From Glossina fuscipes (lineage: Eukaryota; Arthropoda; Insecta; Diptera; Glossinidae): a stretch of 64,000 nt of DNA. Positions 1 to 22,800 of this stretch are shown here, one piece after another. Position 1 is the stretch's first letter. Each line of letters opens with the position of its first letter. The notes under the pieces were generated by a model. That model was not told the origin of the DNA. It ran no database searches and saw only the letters and a program-made list of their open reading frames with translations. Location: contig NW_023998416.1 of NCBI RefSeq assembly GCF_014805625.2, forward strand, positions 35,262,750-35,326,749, in the 5' to 3' direction. Both the position numbers and the translations under genes were made by a program.

Positions 1-2806
1 TGAATTGCTACAAAACATTTCTTTTGCCGAATTATCAATCGACGTGACACATTCATAGGTGCGTGTAAAATAAGAGCAAGTGTGCGACTTAACGTACTCT
101 GTAGTAAGCACAATATAAGCTTTTAGTTTAAAGCTTTAAGTTGAGTCTTAAACGTTTCCTTAATACAAATGCAGCGTTAAGGGGGAATCCGCTAAAGTGG
201 ACCAAAGATTCACACTCAATTATCACAATGAGCACAGACGTGTTAGGATAGTGTGTTTTATGTCTTCCGCAATTATCTACAAAATACTGCTATGATTTGA
301 AATATATATGTGATATACAATGTGTTAAATCCTTTTTATTAAATTCCTGGATTCTAATTATAGTGCAAGTTGCATTGAATAGAAAAGACACAGGCTTTCA
401 ATGGGAGTATTTGCCGTAAGACTAATCAGCCTGTATATCAGTATAGCTAGTAACTTCACTATGGACTTTTGCGGTTAGGCGGATATATATAATACCCACA
501 GGGACTTAAAATAGGCGCATCTGTTATTATATCGTTCGAATTTCTGATACGATTGAAGCTTCTCTTTCCGTCTGTTTGTTTGCGCATCCGTCCGATGTCT
601 GTTCATGTATTTTTATGTTAAAACTACAGCTAAAATTTATGAGAAATTTTGATCGAATCATTTTTATAAATGTTCTCTATATAATATCTTATAAAAAAAT
701 CGTTATAGAAAAAACATTTGCAATTTTTAAAACTTTTCGACAAAAGTCTCTTGGTAAGAGTATTAAATTAATATGAAAAATTTGGAAGGGATGAGCCAAT
801 TTCTTTTTCGTTCCCACGAGAAAAGATTAAAATTTAGATTCTACACTACATAAACGTTCCCATGAAAAGTAAGTTTTTTTGGGATAGCAAACCTTAATTT
901 GCAGTAGACAGGTGGAGATATTTGATAAGAAAATCGATTCTGCTAAATTTAGACCAAGTCAATTCACGTTTTGGGAAATAACATGAACAATTGTTTTAGC
1001 CAAAGTAATGTATAATATTTAATGATCGGTTTTGCTCGAGTAGACGAGCAACTTTGCCATCGAGAGCAGAGGAAGTCGCCTTCTTCACTAATCAGTCAAA
1101 TTCCATGGGGGCCCAAGATTTATCACAGTCCTGGCTGTTACTGAGACAAGTAGTAAAGTGATTGGGTGTCAGTCGTTGTTAGATCGATACTTCCGCCTGG
1201 GTGTTTGAAGTCCAAGAAAAAGAAGTTAGATAACAGCGCAATATGTATGAATAATATAAGTGCTGAATATGCATTTTTCAACGCCTACGTGGGAGAAACG
1301 AAAATCTGACAGCTTTAGGGTTCTTGGGGAAATATAGTAGAGGCTGTTCTTGTGCTAAAATGAGGAGCCCTAAATAATTAGAGGTGTTCGATAAGTCCCG
1401 CCTTGCTCAGAGAGGGAATATACGCCTTTTAAGTGATATAGAGTTGTCTTACACCCAAGAAGGCGCACATTATCGTTCGCCCATAATTCTAAGAACATAA
1501 GAGTTTGATCTAATTAACTCATGACGGCGGATATCGACCTAAAATTCGGAAGGCATCTCTGCTAAGCTTGCACCAAATAGCTTCTGGTAATTATTCTCTT
1601 GAAAACTTCAAGAAAATGGCAACACGTTATAGTGATTTCTAAGGAAAACATTTGGCGAATAAATTCTTAACTTTAGCAAATTTAATATATGGTGTTTCAT
1701 TGGCCGAGAGACCAAGGGAAAACATGGGCTTACGTAGCAGCAAGTTCCAATTTTTGGTATTTTACGACGACAATGACTGAAGAATTGCATTACGCAAAGT
1801 GGTTCCTCGACAATGGTGAATTTTTTTTTATTCTTAGTCTTCAATTTTTGTTGTAGTATATTTAAGTCGAGTTAATTGCATCCTATGTAGCCCTTAGCAA
1901 ATATTTCAAGACTCTGTTCTTTTACATGTACAATCTTCATTACATTTCATAGGCGCAACTAATAATAAATAAATTAATGTATATACGATGTGATCGATTT
2001 TACAAATAAATTAGATCTTAAAAGATAATGCTTCGTGAATGCATTTAACTTTTTCTCTTAATATTTAGTCGTCAATTTTTCGTTATCCTGAAAAATTTTA
2101 TTCCTTTAATTCTATTAAATCCATTTCTATCTAAATCTGTTGTGATATTAACAAACAATTACTAATCATTGATGTTGAAATCGTGGTCGGCACCCGTCTC
2201 GAATTAATGACACATTTATATACTTCAGAGAAGAAGTATTGTCAGATTAAATCAATTATTACTTTCAAAAGAGTACCTTGACGCCCATCAATCGCAAAGA
2301 CTCTAATGCACAAAAAGGGGTAGTTTTAACTAAAACTGAATGTTATGTTTATTTTATTTTTAATTATTTTTTTTTTTTGATAATTGTGGGTTACATTCTT
2401 AGAGTCAATTATTTGACACTTAATACTGTTATATTTAATTCGCTGTCAGGAAACTTACCCTTTTTGTTGTAAAACTTGTCGCTGGGAAATCACTGCGCGT
2501 AGGAGTGACTATGCTCTGCTTATTAATAGAATCACGTTCTAGAGAGTTGGTTATAAGTTTGTAATTTGATTTAATTACGTTGGTAATTATATTTTTATTT
2601 TGTCGCTAATTCTTTCCTATAACCTAAAAAGTGTTGTTGTTGCCTTAAAAGTATACTTATATTATCCGTAGATTAATTTAAGTTTAATTGTTTTGAAAGA
2701 GCACGAGACAAGCTAGATGCGAAAAAAATGGAGATTTTCTTCGATTTTATATTTACGAGCGGTACATTCATTCTATAGTAGATTTCTTAGGCTTAGATTT
2801 AGCTAT
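1..2806. other. Intergenic, downstream of bsh; no gene seen
   Basis: AT-rich sequence with stop codons in all frames at short intervals. The open frames are under 80 codons, have biased low-complexity composition and show no domain I recognise. A stretch at about 541-610 with repeated tctg/ccgtc motifs resembles edges of the dispersed repeats described elsewhere in the window. I see no coding gene or RNA gene here. Confidence 0.6.
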
Positions 2807-3260
2807 GATTCTGAATCAACCGGCATAATAAAAGGTGGGTCCATCTTAAGCTCTTATGTATGCTACCTACGACCGTACTAGCTTAATATACCCTTTACAT
2901 CCCTTAGGGGGGGTATGGTATAAATATGTGGGCGGACATAAAACGAACGGATACGTACACCTGCTTAAATCCACTCGGAGAATGATTCTGAATCGATCCG
3001 TATAATAAAAGGTGGGGCTTTCTTAAGCCCTTCTTCGTGTTCCGCACTAACTTAATATACCCAGCACCACAAGCGGTGTACGTGTGCAGGCGGACATCAA
3101 ACGAACAGATACGTATACATGCTTAAATCGATTCAGAATAATAAAAAGCAAGTCGATCTAGAATACTTCTTTTGGGTGTTGCGCTCATCTCCGCACAAAC
3201 TTAATATAATGTATAACAACCTTTGTGTCCGAGAGGGAGTTAAGGGATAAAATTATATGT
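2807..3260 (+). repeat. Three tandem units of a dispersed repeat family (family A)
   Basis: Units start at 2807, 2984 and 3130, each opening with gattctgaatc or a close variant. Units 1 and 2 continue with ataataaaaggtggg, a cttaagc motif, a cgcactaacttaatatacc-like block and a closing gcggacat(a/c)aaacgaac block that leads into tgcttaaatc. Unit lengths are about 177, 146 and 130 bp, and the third is the most decayed. The same block order recurs once at 11394-11512. No open frame or terminal inverted repeat is evident. The units look like noncoding remnants of a mobile element; which class is unknown. Confidence 0.75.
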
Positions 3261-3459
3261 AGACAATTGCTCCGGATATAAAGTGACAAGTTTTTGCGGT
3301 TGACAAAGCGAATCAACGAACCAGCTTTTTCGATAACTTTATTGTTACGCGCATACGTAGATAAACCATTTTATTCTACGAACTTTCGTAAAGTTGTTAT
3401 AGCTAAACCTATGATTTTGTTGTTATTGACTTTTCCGGCAATAAATTTCTCTTCAACAC

Positions 3460-3465
3460 TTTATT
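3460..3465 (-). promoter_or_regulatory. Candidate polyadenylation signal of bsh
   Basis: The forward strand reads tttatt, which is AATAAA on the coding strand, about 176 nt downstream of the bsh stop codon. This is the canonical signal at a plausible distance. AT-rich sequence produces such hexamers often, so use of this particular site is an inference. Confidence 0.4.
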
Positions 3466-3640
3466 ACACATAATAAATTATATTAAAAAAAATTCTTTGT
3501 ATTTAATGTATAATTTATCAGTTAAAATAATTGCACGCGCACTAATCATCTTTAAAAAAGCAAGAAAAATAAATAGGTTAAAAGAGAGAGAAAGTCATAA
3601 ATAATTAAAAATTACAAGAGATTATTTTCAATTTAAATTA

Positions 3641-12906
<9,266 letters not shown>

Positions 12907-15159
12907 ATTTCTCAACTGCTGCTGGTCACTAATTTGTATTTAAATGATAATAGTGTTAATTACTTTCTAATATGAAAATGAAAACTTTTTCTTCCTCTTC
13001 GGAAACCAACAGTAGTTTACTCGTTGACGGTTATGTTAAATATATTTTAGCAAATCTACCACAAAATCAATGCTGCTTCTTGGAATCTTTTCTTTCGGCT
13101 TAAAATACAAGCTTTGCATGCATACCAACCCTCTCCTCTCCGCCAGGATATCCATTAAACTTGTACTGATACGGCAGTTTATGTGCTTTATGGTTTACAT
13201 ATTGTATAAATTGCATACCAATATGCGATTGCAAAGACTCTCAATACCTACACACACATATACACAAACATAAACACCCATGCATACACGTTGAAATATG
13301 TATGCATTATTACTATCTTTCTCTCTTTTAATGCTTAGCTCTTCGAATGTATGTTCAAGTGAACGCCCCTTTTTCCGTTTCCGCTTTGTTGCGAGTAATA
13401 TATGGTTATCTCCTTCTTCCCAATGAGTATGAAAATGCGCTAGTCCTCGCATTAGTGTTATTCGGCAAAATTTACTAAGTTTTTTTTCTTTTGCGATTTA
13501 ATTCCCCAATTAGTGTGTTATTTAAGTTTTAACCGGGTTATTCTCTATGTAGATTTCTTATTTGTGTATATCTATATGTGTACAATGTTGTTTCACATTA
13601 TCATCAACAAGAAGATGTCAAAGTATTTTCCACTTCATTAAATATTATTACGTGGCATGTTTGTTATTGTTGTTCTTTTTTATTTATTTATTTATTTTTT
13701 TTTTGGTCTTACTTTTATATCCTTACTTTTTATATCCTTATACCAGTTTGTAGGCATGTATAACAATAAAAATATATAAAATGAAACCATCAACGACATA
13801 AGTATTTTCAATGTATCGATTTCTCCCATTTTAGTCGCAACAATTTATTTTATGGCAAATCTCTTACGAAAACGAAGCCCGTGATACGCGATTTAATATA
13901 TGCGTATAGAAGTATATCCTTGTACTAGAATTAATATATGATGTAAGCCAAGGTATTCTATTGCACCTATGGTTAAAATTAACTAACGTGCAAAGTTTCT
14001 TTGATAACTATTTCTCCGCTTGCATAGATTAATTGCAATCTGAAATTACCACCGACCATTCCTTGTTGCAAAGTCAGTCAAGACTGTTCATTAAATACAA
14101 ATTATAAGATTTGATTGCTTAAGACAACTAGAGTAATTTGGTCTTCTTTAAAAAGGGAGCCGACAATCCAATAGACCTTGTCGGTGTATAAAGGCTTACT
14201 TCTCATCAAAATGCTTCTACTAGGTGTAGTCCGAAAAACATATTTATATAGTCCCAACATAGTACAGTACAATGAGATCACTAATTTTTCGTAAATTTTT
14301 AAAACTTAGTCTTGGGTACTATTTGCAAAAATTTTCGACGCTGTCGCAGGCAAATTAATATTGAAATTGCGCCAATCCGTTCAAGGATAAGTCTACGATG
14401 CAACATAAGCAGATAATAACTCTGCATTCAACGGAAAAAAAATTTAGCTCATAAGCTACAGAATGGCAGGGATTTTCCCGTATATTCTATAGTATCTGCA
14501 CACAAAAAGGTGAAAAAATCGTCAACGCTTGTAGTATATTATAAAGTATTGAAATTCAATTTCCTTGTTTTTCTTTTAAATTTTCTTATTTAAAATACTG
14601 GTGAAGGATAGAAAAGATTCGACTATCACCATATGCGACTATTTTAATTGTGTAATTTTCGTTTGGAAAAAATCGATAACTTTTTAAAACCTTATTTAAA
14701 ATTCCATGATAGCATTCCACAATTCGTTTGCGTTGTTTGTTGTATCAGCAGCCATTTTTTATTATAAATTAAAAAAATAAATAAAAACTGTAATCTTTGT
14801 TACACGCACATGTATACATATATACAAATCTTAAAGCGTATGCATACGTGCGTGTAGTATTCCTCCCTACCGGGTAAGCATTTTGTCGTATAAATCGTTT
14901 TGTGATTATTAACCGTTATTAAATGAAGGTTGTTATAATTATACGTATACGTACATAACATACGTGAGTAAGAGTTATGCGTTAATTAAAAGCCACAATG
15001 ACTGTAATTAATTGATAAGTGAAATATTAATTGATGTTAATATTTCCATTTCAAAATAGTTCACTTAATGCAACAGTTACCCGAATGTAGACATCGCGTA
15101 CAAAAATACCATGACATGTTATATATCGTTGTTATAACCTACACCTCTTGTGTTATAGG

Positions 15160-15440
15160 GCATATGAAGTTTATTCATTTGCACACAATACCCAGCATCG
15201 GTTTATTGCACCAATCATTTCAGAATCACATTTTGAATTAGTCTCAGCTTATCTGTCCATCCGTCCGTCCGTTTTTGTGTTCAACTTGCACTTTACGTAC
15301 ATACACATATAGACATATTTTCATGAAATTTGGTACTCTGACCTGTTTTGGCCTAAGAACAAGCTCCATTGAAAATGCTTCGGATCGACTCACTTTTTCG
15401 ACCATTTCCCATGTAGCGCTTCATTTTGAAAAGCCACTAT
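15160..15440 (-). repeat. Dispersed repeat family A, inverted copy
   Basis: The forward strand carries ccatccgtccgtccg, a catgaaatttggtac block and gactcactttttcgaccatt. The reverse complement has the same block order as 11220-11400 (tggtcgaaaaagtg, then a aaatttcat block, then a ggac-rich run, then gtgattctga). No open frame is present. Confidence 0.6.
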
Positions 15441-16164
15441 ATGAAAAAATATGAAATATTACGACTATCTGTTCAAAGAGAAGTGGCATTAAGTACTTAA
15501 TTAATTTACCCTTTTAGCAATTAAGAAAACTACAATTATTCGGGGAATTGAAGGAGAAAAATGTAAATTGCTATTAAAAAGACAAACCGGCAACTTAAAC
15601 AGTTACATTACTAAAAAATGCTTGATAAGGCCATTCAACAACATCGGGCCGTTATTGACGGAATCTTTCAAACTGATTTTAAGAAAATTTGTTTACAGGG
15701 CACTCACTGCTGACAACTTAATTGATTCGTTCATTGAGTTAGTTTTTCTTTGCGATCAAAGAGTAGACTTATAATAAATTGAACTTTTCAGGGATTTGTT
15801 AATCTAGCTAAGCGCAACGATTCATACGTTACAAAAGGAGTATATTAGCTTAAAAGGGTTTAGCTAGGCCAATATTGGAATATGTCCCGTCTCTTCTTCC
15901 TCGTCTTCTTCCTATCGTTATGTTGAATCTATTGGATCCGTTTAAAAAAAAATTTTTGCTTTTTATTATAACAAATCTGAATTGGGACCCCCAAACTCTT
16001 ATTACCTTCGTAGGGATAGAAAGGAAATAGATTGGAAATCGGAAATGATGATATGGCATAAGTTTCTGTTATTTACAAGGTGCCCTTTAGCATTTACCAC
16101 AGTGTAAAGAGATTCTTTACTTCGCTATAGGGTGCTCTATTTTAAACTGCAACAAACAATGCTT

Positions 16165-16290
16165 GCTTTGAGTGAAAATGCAGTAAGCTATAAAACTGTT
16201 AGGATGTGGTTTACGAAATTTCGCTCAAAATTTTTTAGTCTTGAAAACGATGAAAACTCGCACATGTCCATGCGGTCCCGAAGAAATCGA
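16165..16290 (+). pseudogene. Mariner-like transposase relic
   Basis: Reading from about 16180 gives NAVSYKTVRMWFTKFRSK and then FFSLENDE before a stop. This resembles the end of the paired DNA-binding helix-turn-helix region of mariner-family transposases, where a WFxxFRsGxFsLed pattern is typical. The preceding frame contains stops and there is no catalytic DD(E/D) domain nearby. It is a short decayed fragment on the plus strand. Confidence 0.45.
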
Positions 16291-17407
16291 TCCAAGAAAT
16301 GATTTTCCAGTTAGGATGGAAACATCGGCCCACCTCACCTCATTCTCCTATTATTGTGCATTCGCCAGCCGTATCGTAAAAAACGAATAAAGCGATAGTT
16401 AGTGATCACGCATATTTCGATTACTAAGCTTTGTAGCAAGTTTTTTTTTAATTTGAATTTTATCAAAAAATTTACAGAATTTATCGGCGACTAATAATAT
16501 CGACATGTATATATGAATATATATAAGAAAAATATTTTTACTCTAATCTCGCACAAATCGTATATTTCGTCTTGCTTATCGTACATCATATATATTTCGC
16601 GTCATCTTAAAGAGTAATTTGAAAGCAACTCGTAAGCATTTATTCGAGAGCTAAAACCTTCGAATCGATTGATTTTCGACGTTGTACTAAAAATTGTTTG
16701 AAGAAAGCTTTAAAATCAAACATAGATCTTGAAGTGACCTTTCAATTTTTGTGAACTTTCTTCTATATTTTTGAATGATTCCCCTCAAATCTTTTATATT
16801 GTCTTTTGATCTCGCCGTAATACTGACTGACGTTTTCGATTCTCAACGGATTGATTAAATATAATTATAACATATATTGGAGAAAATTTCCAATTTCGAC
16901 TTATCTCGATATTCAGCTAAAAATTATATATCAACAGCGGATTTACACTTGTGTACAAATTATAATAACAGATATTTATTATTATGATTTGTTAATTCAA
17001 TACCTTGTGCAATTTTAAAATACAAGTGTTACGTACACGTGGGTTGGCAAACTAAAACTTGTCTTCCGATAAAGAAAATAATGAAATAAAAGAAAGTGAA
17101 AATTGAGAAGCAAGAAAAGTAAATTTGGTCGGGACCGAATCTTTTGTACCCGTTATCTTAAAACGTGCCAAAGAAATAAAACAATAAAATTTTAATGCTC
17201 TGCAATATGGAGTGGGCGCAGCTGATTTTTTCTATTTTCAAAATAAAAGTTTTTGTCGTAAAGGCATGTGGGCATCGCAGACGTGTGCTTTGAAAAATTT
17301 AGGTCAATCCCAAATACTTTTACAAACTTATCTCGCTGACGGAAGAAACATTACAAACTTGCGCAAACAGACAAAAGGACAGACGAATAGGCGAACATGT
17401 TTAGGTG

Positions 17408-17518
17408 CATTCCAAATTTAAAACTGGCCAAGAATTTGTATACTTTATGGGGCTTTGAAGATTGTCTCTGCGCGTTATGAGGATATTGAAAAAACAATTA
17501 AATTTTGATACACTATAA
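17408..17518 (+). repeat. Dispersed repeat family B, copy 1
   Basis: A block including atttgtatactttatgg, ctttgaag, tgtctctgcgcgttatgagg, tattgaaaaa and tttgatacactata lines up with 47143-47256 at roughly four fifths identity by eye. No coding potential is apparent. Confidence 0.6.
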
Positions 17519-19185
17519 TATTAGGTAGGCCTATTTCTGCACAGATGTTGCAGCATCGCCCATAAAACATTTGATCAAATTTTTGCACAATTATTAGCTA
17601 TAGTTTATGAGTATTGAGCAACAAACCAATTTTTCCATCCTTCGGTGATGGGTATAAAACTTTAAATAAATATCTCCATATATATATACATAGGTAAATG
17701 TGGGTACATGGATGGATATATATATTAATTATATGGATACCTGTATAAATAAATTAACGAAGACTAAGAATTGAATTTTAGACAATGAATCAGGCCTAGA
17801 ACTAAGATGTCTATAGTTTATATGTACATTATTTTTTATAATTTCATTCTTCCTGGAGAAAATGACTCACATGTGCTCATAAGGTAGTGTCCTACTCCTT
17901 TTGATAGAGGCTAAGCAACTGTAAAGGCTAATTAAATCAATTTCTTTAATATAATCTTCGTAGCGTCTTCAAGAAGCAAACGAACACCTGCTCCTGTGTA
18001 GATCCTGTTATGTATTTAATTGCTCTCATTACATTGTCCGCTTTTCCGCGCATATGTATGCGTAAGCAAGTTTAAATTTAAATTACTACTAACGAGAAAA
18101 AAACCGAGCATGTTTCAGATAACATTGATATATATTATGGTCTATCAAAGCTTCAACATTTTTCATCTAGAATTTCTCTAAAAGACAATATCCAAAAAAA
18201 AAAAAAAATCCTGTCCAAGTTTAACAATGTAGCGGATAACTCGCGAAGATAAAACATCTTCAGTTCAGGGTAATTACATCATAAAGATACACACACGTAG
18301 ACAACAACAGCGTCACGAAAAATTTAATTTGGAAAACTTTTACAAACGCGCTCATCCTTTTTGCAATTAAGAGGTCATAACGCAAGCCTCTGTCTCTGTG
18401 AGTGCATAAGAAACTAACAATGAAAAAAGTAGAAAAGAATGTAAATGCATTCGGGCACGTACATATCCATGTACTCAATTCATATATTATTAACCGTCCC
18501 CCTTAAATGTCATATTGTTTGCAACGAAATATCCAGGAAAACGTTTATGAATTCAGAAAAACTTCTGTTTTATAAAAACAACTTATGGTGAGGATTACTT
18601 TGCAATAGATGTTTAAGAGAGGGCGTCTTTTAGAACTAAGCAAACGCCAATCGTTACACAGGACGAATATCGATCCCTTTTTCCACCCTAGCTCTAAATA
18701 AATGCTAAGCGAGTTGTCCTTTTCTAACATTTTATTATTATGCGATGCTATGCTATGCTATATCAGATGCGGCTAATGCTCTGAACATAGGATAATCTGT
18801 AACATTACTAAGTTATTAAGAGAGTAATTTTCATTTCTGTACAGACACATCCATACACACACATGCACACAAACATAGTTCCACCCTTAGTTCCACCCAA
18901 GCTAAACTATCAGCTATAATTGATTGCTTGGTAGCGAAGGGAGAGAGCGAGAGAGAGAAAAGCAGTTGCCGTTGTCGTTGTTGTCCATTTAACAACTTAC
19001 GTTGTTACTGTTGTTAGTCCGTTTAATAATTTACTGTTTTACGCCACAAGTAACGGTTTTATTTATTAAAAGAGAGATAAAATACTTAATATATAACTTT
19101 AACTCTTACTTACATTACATAGCTGTGCAAATATGAGCAGAGCCACTCACAAAAACTTATAAGAATACGTTGCAGATGTTCTAGG

Positions 19186-19585
19186 NNNNNNNNNNNNNNN
19201 NNNNNNNNNNNNNNNNNNNNNNNNNNNNNNNNNNNNNNNNNNNNNNNNNNNNNNNNNNNNNNNNNNNNNNNNNNNNNNNNNNNNNNNNNNNNNNNNNNNN
19301 NNNNNNNNNNNNNNNNNNNNNNNNNNNNNNNNNNNNNNNNNNNNNNNNNNNNNNNNNNNNNNNNNNNNNNNNNNNNNNNNNNNNNNNNNNNNNNNNNNNN
19401 NNNNNNNNNNNNNNNNNNNNNNNNNNNNNNNNNNNNNNNNNNNNNNNNNNNNNNNNNNNNNNNNNNNNNNNNNNNNNNNNNNNNNNNNNNNNNNNNNNNN
19501 NNNNNNNNNNNNNNNNNNNNNNNNNNNNNNNNNNNNNNNNNNNNNNNNNNNNNNNNNNNNNNNNNNNNNNNNNNNNNNNNNNNNN
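19186..19585. other. Assembly gap, 400 N
   Basis: Exactly 400 ambiguous bases. The right edge abuts one arm of a perfect 23-bp inverted repeat and a run of nine G. These features are hard to sequence through and may explain the gap. Confidence 0.98.
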
Positions 19586-19806
19586 GCACGTTCTGGATGT
19601 CAAGCGTTGGGGGGGGGCATGGTAATCGTTTATTGTAATTTAAAGCTTGCGATGCTTTCTTCCTTCCTTTTTTTTTAATTAAAAAACATACTCAATAAGT
19701 ATTGTTCTTGAAGGAAAGAAAAGAAAACTTATCGCATTGCTTTTTGCTTTTTATTGTTTTGTTCGGTTGGAAGATTGAAAGTGAACGCTTGACATCCAGA
19801 ACGTGC
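19586..19806. repeat. 23-bp perfect inverted repeat with 175-bp spacer
   Basis: The left arm at 19586-19608 begins gcacgttctggatgtc. Its exact reverse complement is at 19784-19806 and ends with gacatccagaacgtgc. The spacer contains a G9 run (19609-19617) and pyrimidine-rich sequence. The arms could be terminal repeats of a small nonautonomous DNA transposon (about 221 bp), or a foldback artefact at a scaffold join. No target-site duplication can be judged because the left flank is the gap. Confidence 0.85.
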
Positions 19807-22800
19807 GGAAGTGGTGTAAATGTCATAACTTCGAAACAAAGAGACTTTAACTGAAATCCTCTAAATGAATATTAACCGTATTATATAATTCAAGATGAGA
19901 AATTCCGAAATTCAACCTCCCGCAAGATAGTATAGTATATGACTTTTAAACTAAAAAGTATGGCTATAGAAAGTTTAAATTTACAATTGATATAAAAAAA
20001 AAAAACATTACACGTCGCACATCGCCTCTACTCTAGCAATTGTGTAAATTTTATTTTTTAATTGTTTTGACATCTCGCCGAATAAACTCGTCGTGAATTT
20101 CAATGTTAAAATTTAAGAAAATATACAAAGTTTTTCTTTCTACTGGGTGCGTTTCATAAAGAAAAGAAGGAAACTTATCCTTTTGGATTGAATTTTGGAT
20201 AAACGGATCCGAGCAAAAATAATGTGAACCGATTTTGCTCAAGTTTCTACTTACCTACCTCAAATAAATAACAGACGTATGGATAACTCGGTCCAGATTT
20301 ATTTGTAAATTTTTACATTCTTTATAGGCGCTATCTCGGAAGGCTAAGCGTGGCCTATTGCCATGAAGCCAGTGCATCTTTCGAAAACATCTGAGCAGCG
20401 AGGCTTCTCTGACACCTCTATTTCGATACAGATTGATCATCCAATTGCACTTACGTATCGAGCAACCAATATTCATCTGGTTCGGTACAATCACAAGTAC
20501 AAGAAAACTGTTCTTAGTACTACCAGAATAATGCTCTTCCGGCTCTTGCTTAACGTCGTATCAAAACCTAAACAACTTTGATTGCTTTCAATTAGATCCT
20601 ATAACTTGAAACGGATGACCTTGTGAAAAAAATTTGTCGTAAGATAATAAAACGTGCAGATGAGGATGCTGTACTTGGAACCAGTTTACGCTGTACACAG
20701 AGACATAATATTTTTACTTGTTGTTGCCCCACGTCGAATTCTCGTAGCATTCGAAAATTGATGAGACGTGAAAACAGAGTGCACACCGCGCCAAGACTTG
20801 CAGTTAAAAAGACACTCGCTGTAGCTCTTTTCCCAATTAAAGTAAAGGAAAGCTTGTTATAAAATGCGACAAAAGATTCTTGATAACCATGGCGCGGAAC
20901 CGTCTATGCTAAGATCTACTCTGCTAGAGGTTTTTAAATAATCAAACTGACCTTCATGCTCGTCAACACACCTATCATTTCTTCGAAAGAAGACCGCTCT
21001 CCTATACTTCCATTCCATTCCCTATAAGACCAATCCCTATACTTATTTATGGCTAGGCCTTCGTTGTGAGACGGACCTGTGACCTAGTCACAATTTATGT
21101 TATTGTTTGGATCGGTAACAAGACGACGCAATTTCAAGCTCTTCTTTAATAGGAAAATATAATGTGTTTCTCTTCTTTTTTTTGGTTTGTTGAAATATTG
21201 TTCAGAGAAGTCGTTACATTTGAATCAGAGCTAATCGACGTCTGGTTCTCCTTGGAGACCACAAGTCAATCGATCTGTTAGATCTAAAAATTGTCCACAT
21301 TTTTATATTAAATCTACCCTTCTACACTTGCCGCTTAATCATTAAGCGACGAACGAGGTCACAGTTTATTCTCACCTTCGATGGGCTTGGAAAAAAAATT
21401 GGATTTCATGTATAACCTAAACAATGGGAAAGTTTTGCACTTGCCGGAATCCTGGTTAAGATGATTGCCCGTATATTCCATTTTGCAACGTTAGCGCTGT
21501 TAAGCATACATTATGTACATATGTAGGCATTGAGAGAGCGAGATGGTTGATATCTCGTTCTGGGTAAATATTTACCCAGTTCGCATAATTGTTAACACGT
21601 GACCTTTTAAAAATACTCGCGACGTGACCTATCACCATGTGAACGAAACAAATTTTCAAAAATGATCAAAGTGTCATTTCGTTAACAAACGTAAACACTT
21701 GAAAACATCACAAACAAAAAACCGATAATAACATGAAGAGCATGAAGAGCGTGGAGAGTAAGGCAAGTATATTAAGATGAAGTTATAAAGTTAAAAATCG
21801 TACTAATCCTGCATGTATTAGAATTTTGTTTAAAATCCAGTGCAGACAATTAATCGCGTAATGAAAGGAAGCTTGGGGGGTTGTTTTGCTTTGTTAAATT
21901 CAGACACATCTCTCTTTTCACACTCTTTTCGTGTAAGTAGCTAAGTATTAACTACTGATTAACTGATATTGTTGTGTGTTATTACAATTTTTCCTATGCC
22001 CATTGTTATCTTCATCTCAATTTGAAAGATGAAAACTTATTTATGAGACTTTTTGTCGCATTGCACATGGCGTTGCTTTGGTAACTTAATCAAATTAATA
22101 TTGTGACGTGACTTCGTTTTACGTCAATTTTATCGAAGTTTTTATGATTTGCAACATATTGCCGTTGCCGTTGCGTTTATGAATTTAAAAAAAAAAAAAT
22201 GGTTATCGACACAGCAGGTTCTCTTTAAAGTGAAAAGTAAAGCAAAGCTGAAAAATCCACATGCGCTTGATTCAATGGAATATATAAAGCCTTAACCAAA
22301 TATACGCGCCAAGTTGACTGTTTGATGCTCGCGATTGGACTAGATTGCATTACATATGTGAAACAGTTCAGTTAACGTGGGAGTGTCCATTGTTTGACAA
22401 GCTTCATGATTGCATTAGCCTTTAAGACAGTTATGCCTAAAATTTTTATCAAGATTGAGATCAAAAATTTTTAAGAATTTGAAGGTAAAGCTTTTTGTCT
22501 ACTTTGAGCCCAATGTTTAAAATATATACTTTTTTAAGATTTATAAGAACTGCGAGTTTTGAAATTTGTGCTGGGGTCTCGCTTGGCACATCTCCAGAGT
22601 TCCGTTGCAGGAAATTTCCTTTTCTTGGGACAGATCGGTTTTTAACCGCTCAGCTAAAGAGACAGATTAACGGCGTTTAGCGCAGATTCCTTGAACGAAT
22701 GCCTTACTTGTATTACACAGAAGTGCTCACAAAAATAGTGTTTATATGTAGTAGACATGTCCTTCAAGGGATGTGTTACCGATATTTGTTTGCTTGGTTA

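Noticed and set aside
19110..19603. Long minus-strand open frames
   Set aside because: They are open only because they run through the 400-N gap.
20255..20862. Cluster of overlapping open frames on both strands
   Set aside because: No recognisable domain, no splice context and no consistent strand; local GC is simply a little higher than around it.
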